Shown: positions 61,481-64,000 of the stretch, in pieces
How the letters are laid out: every line of letters starts with the position of its first letter
Position numbering within the stretch: position 1 is the first letter of the stretch
DNA from: Hermodice carunculata
Taxonomy: Eukaryota; Annelida; Polychaeta; Eunicida; Amphinomidae
Assembly (NCBI GenBank): GCA_964020975.1
Contig: OZ026620.1
Location: 74,057,100-74,121,099 of the forward strand
Direction: 5' to 3'
DNA: 64,000 nt
Notes under the pieces: model-generated
What the model was told of the DNA's origin: nothing
The model's input: the letters and a program-made list of their open reading frames with translations, nothing else
The model's database searches: none
Translations under genes and position numbers: made by a program

Positions 61481-63491
61481 CTGGATGGAGGGAAAAAGAT
61501 AACAATTTAATTACCGATTTCAGCAAAAGTCACTGTACTTTGCATTAACATAATGACAGAATATGTAGATTCATATATGTATACCAATCTTCCATTCAAG
61601 CAACAGTGTGCCCACACGTGCCAGAAGACAGCACAAGCATCACAATGATCTATGTCAGCAACTTTCCTCTGATGCCCAAAACATGTTGAGGAAAGCTGTT
61701 CACCCACCAGAAACCTTGCACTGAAACAGTCCACACTTTGGCGTATATTTTACCCTGTCCCTAGGCAACTTGAACAATCATTTCCAATGTATGATGTGTG
61801 AACCTCAGCTGCCAAGAAAATAGATTTTTCCCCCATTTCCGGTTTCCGTACCCAAGTCCAGCATTCTTTGAGGCCAGCTGCTGATCACCGTTCACACACT
61901 CTAAGCCAGCCTTTTTATTTCACCTTCTTTTTAAATCTGAATTACTATAACAGCTGCCTGGGTCCACTTTCCCTTGCACTATGGTATAAAATAAAGGCAC
62001 AAGTTCATCTCTGTCAGCCAACTGTTAGGACCAGTGTGTCAATTCGACATGACATTTTCTCAAAATTAACATGAATTCCACATTTGTGCTAAAAGTTGAA
62101 AAGAGAAGTTCATGGATTTGATGATGTTAATCAGAGCCCCTGATCTATTGACCAATGTGTTATTTCACTGATTACACAATGGCAATTGGGTTGAGTTCCT
62201 GGGTGTTGTGTGAAGCCCAGGTCAGGTCAGACCCCTGCAGCCAAGGCTTGCAAGGCGAAATGGGGCTGAAATCCACCCATGGCTCTATTCTGGGTATCTT
62301 TAGCTAAAGTATACACTGCATGCACAGAGGCATATTCATAGTTACACCATCAGCGCTGCTCACATTTGCAGTAATGAAGAATATTTCTAACAGATGGTGA
62401 TTCGATCGTCCAAATTCATTCTCAATGCGTCTTATGAAATATAAGTATGACTGCTTTAAAATTTAATTATTTCCCATTTTTAAACTATTGAGACAGCAAC
62501 ACATTTTGCCCTGTTTGATAAAAGAACCTGCCTGTACCAACATGTATTTCCTAGTAGAGTAAGACAGGCAGCAATTAAAATATCCTGCATTATATTGATA
62601 TACGTTCGAAGTATTTTGGTATCAGTTTCAAAATATGTCGCTTTCCAAGAAGGTTTTTTTGGAGAGCAGTGTTGCTTACAAGATTGAGTACAGTTCTCAA
62701 AGTTCTGATTAAAAAAATGTTGAGAATTTAGCATCCTTAACTGATCTCAAAAATAGACCCTTTTATGACCTCAAAGGAATCACTTGAGGGCGATCATTTG
62801 CATTTAACTTGCATAGTTGCACAGCAGATCCCTTTGAAACCTGTGGACCAAACAGAATAAAAGCCCAATATAATGACGCTATCTGTCCTGCAAAATGTAT
62901 TAGCTATATAAATATGCCAGATGAATGAGCCACATAGCAAAGGGATTTGAGTTAGAGTCCCTCAAAGCTTGTGTCCTTAGGTGAACATCTAAACTATCTG
63001 AATTGTCATTATAATCAGGTTTCACTTTAACAGAATGTATGCAATTGGACACTGCCAAGTGCTGCCATCTGCGGAACTAAAATTCCACCCTTCTTCAACA
63101 TTTCAAATAATCCTTGAACCTTTTTACCACACTCCTTGACACAACCTTATATATGTATTTTATGACAACTGAAGTACCGAAATTTCATTTCATAGCTGCT
63201 GCCCTCCCACGTTTTCAGAGAAATATCATTAAAGAGGCAACATGTATTCCAATGTTATTTACTGAAGTCAGAAGACAACATATATCAGTTTAATCATAAA
63301 AGTCAGCTAATACTGCTACTTTGCTTAATTTTCGCTGTATTTTATTTCCACCTTTTTCACTGGTAAACCACCTCTGGAAATGAAAACACAATTATCTAGG
63401 GCTTAAATATCCATAGGTTTAATAAGAACTTTGTACAAAGCAGTAAAATCAAAATTTTAATTAAATGGTTGCAATTAAAAAAACTTTGAAA

Positions 63492-63548
<57 letters not shown>

Positions 63549-64000
63549 TAAGTTGCCCTGATGACAGATCAATTGGAACGAAAACTCATATTAATCCTCT
63601 CTGTCACCCTATAACCCAATGATTTTAGTTTGCTTTAAAAGTGTCTGCTTATTTGCAAAAAGGGTACATCTTCAGTGATGTGGTTCAGTATGCCGTAGCG
63701 GAGATGCATGTTCAGTCCTGTAAACCTACGCTTTGCTGTGTATCTTATTTTCTTGCATGTCTGTTCCCTCTACCTATTGCCTCCAAGTTTGGTATAGATA
63801 ATGTATGGTTTTGGGAATTGTTTTCCCACAGAATAATATATAACCTTGAAGTCAAAGGTCAAGGTCAATTTTTTTTTGCATTCTTTTACTGACTCAGCAG
63901 TTGTCACATACATGTATTCGCCAACACCTTCTGAATGGTGCATTGTAGGCCCAAGGTTACTATTAAATGTTAATAGCAAATTACCTATTGGCTTTCAATT
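61481..64000. other. Upstream of caspase exon 1; no exon recognised
   Basis: AT-rich sequence with a (TA)n run at 63494-63545 and one AAGGTCAAGGTCA site near 63855. A prodomain exon or promoter for the caspase should lie here or beyond the window, but none could be identified. Confidence 0.5.

Noticed and set aside
61507-61734. Second caspase-like exon (reads CDACAVF then HVWAHCCLNG)
   Set aside because: It faintly resembles the segment before the catalytic His, but lacks SHG, has no convincing splice sites and lies on the wrong side of exon 1.
63555-63590. Hammerhead-like CTGATGA ... CGAAA
   Set aside because: The bases between the two core parts do not form a stem II; chance match.

Overview
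The window looks like a piece of a marine invertebrate nuclear genome, most likely a mollusc. It is AT-rich, has long introns, long (TA)n runs and several non-LTR retrotransposon types. It also carries dispersed repeats with paired TGACCTTG and AAGGTCA half-sites and GTCGGTCGGT tracts, which I associate with bivalve and gastropod DNA. The organism call is inference; no marker gene settles it.

The one clear host gene is a caspase on the minus strand. Five exons lie at 61480-61301, 57496-57274, 38475-38362, 20113-20004 and 19457-19377. Their intron phases (0,1,1,0) agree at every junction and give 235 codons covering the p20 and p10 domains, with the catalytic His in SHG and Cys in QACRG. The N-terminal prodomain exon was not found and may lie beyond 64000. 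The gene covers more than 42 kb because introns 2 and 3 (about 18.8 and 18.2 kb) are full of mobile elements.

Region by region: 1-2262, 5' part of a DIRS-like fossil; 2264-4905, an L1/Tx1-like LINE (minus) with a tRNA-derived SINE and a (TA)n run inside; 4906-8052, sparse sequence with a direct-repeat pair and a possible promoter and first exon; 8053-11100, a 2.75-kb element with long inverted repeats, lying between two 149-bp direct repeats and holding a zinc-ligand ORF; 11101-15950, no genes, with diverged repeats; 15955-19080, two LINE fragments; 19377-20113, the last two caspase exons; 20740-30400, dispersed satellite-like repeats, a MITE pair (one split by another insertion) and a higher-order tandem array; 30850-35275, decayed coding-like sequence; 36200-37640, a second L1-like LINE; 38150-38475, a SINE touching caspase exon 3.

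From 40930 to 56045 a DIRS-like fossil sits in caspase intron 2 and is itself split by a 10.96-kb piggyBac element (42561-53523) at a TTAA duplication. The piggyBac gene has five short 5' exons, three of them related duplicates, and a transposase exon with the DDD triad, but it carries two frameshifts and one stop. Caspase intron 1 holds a decayed I-type LINE with an RNase H domain. No CRISPR array, operon or bacterial-type feature is present.
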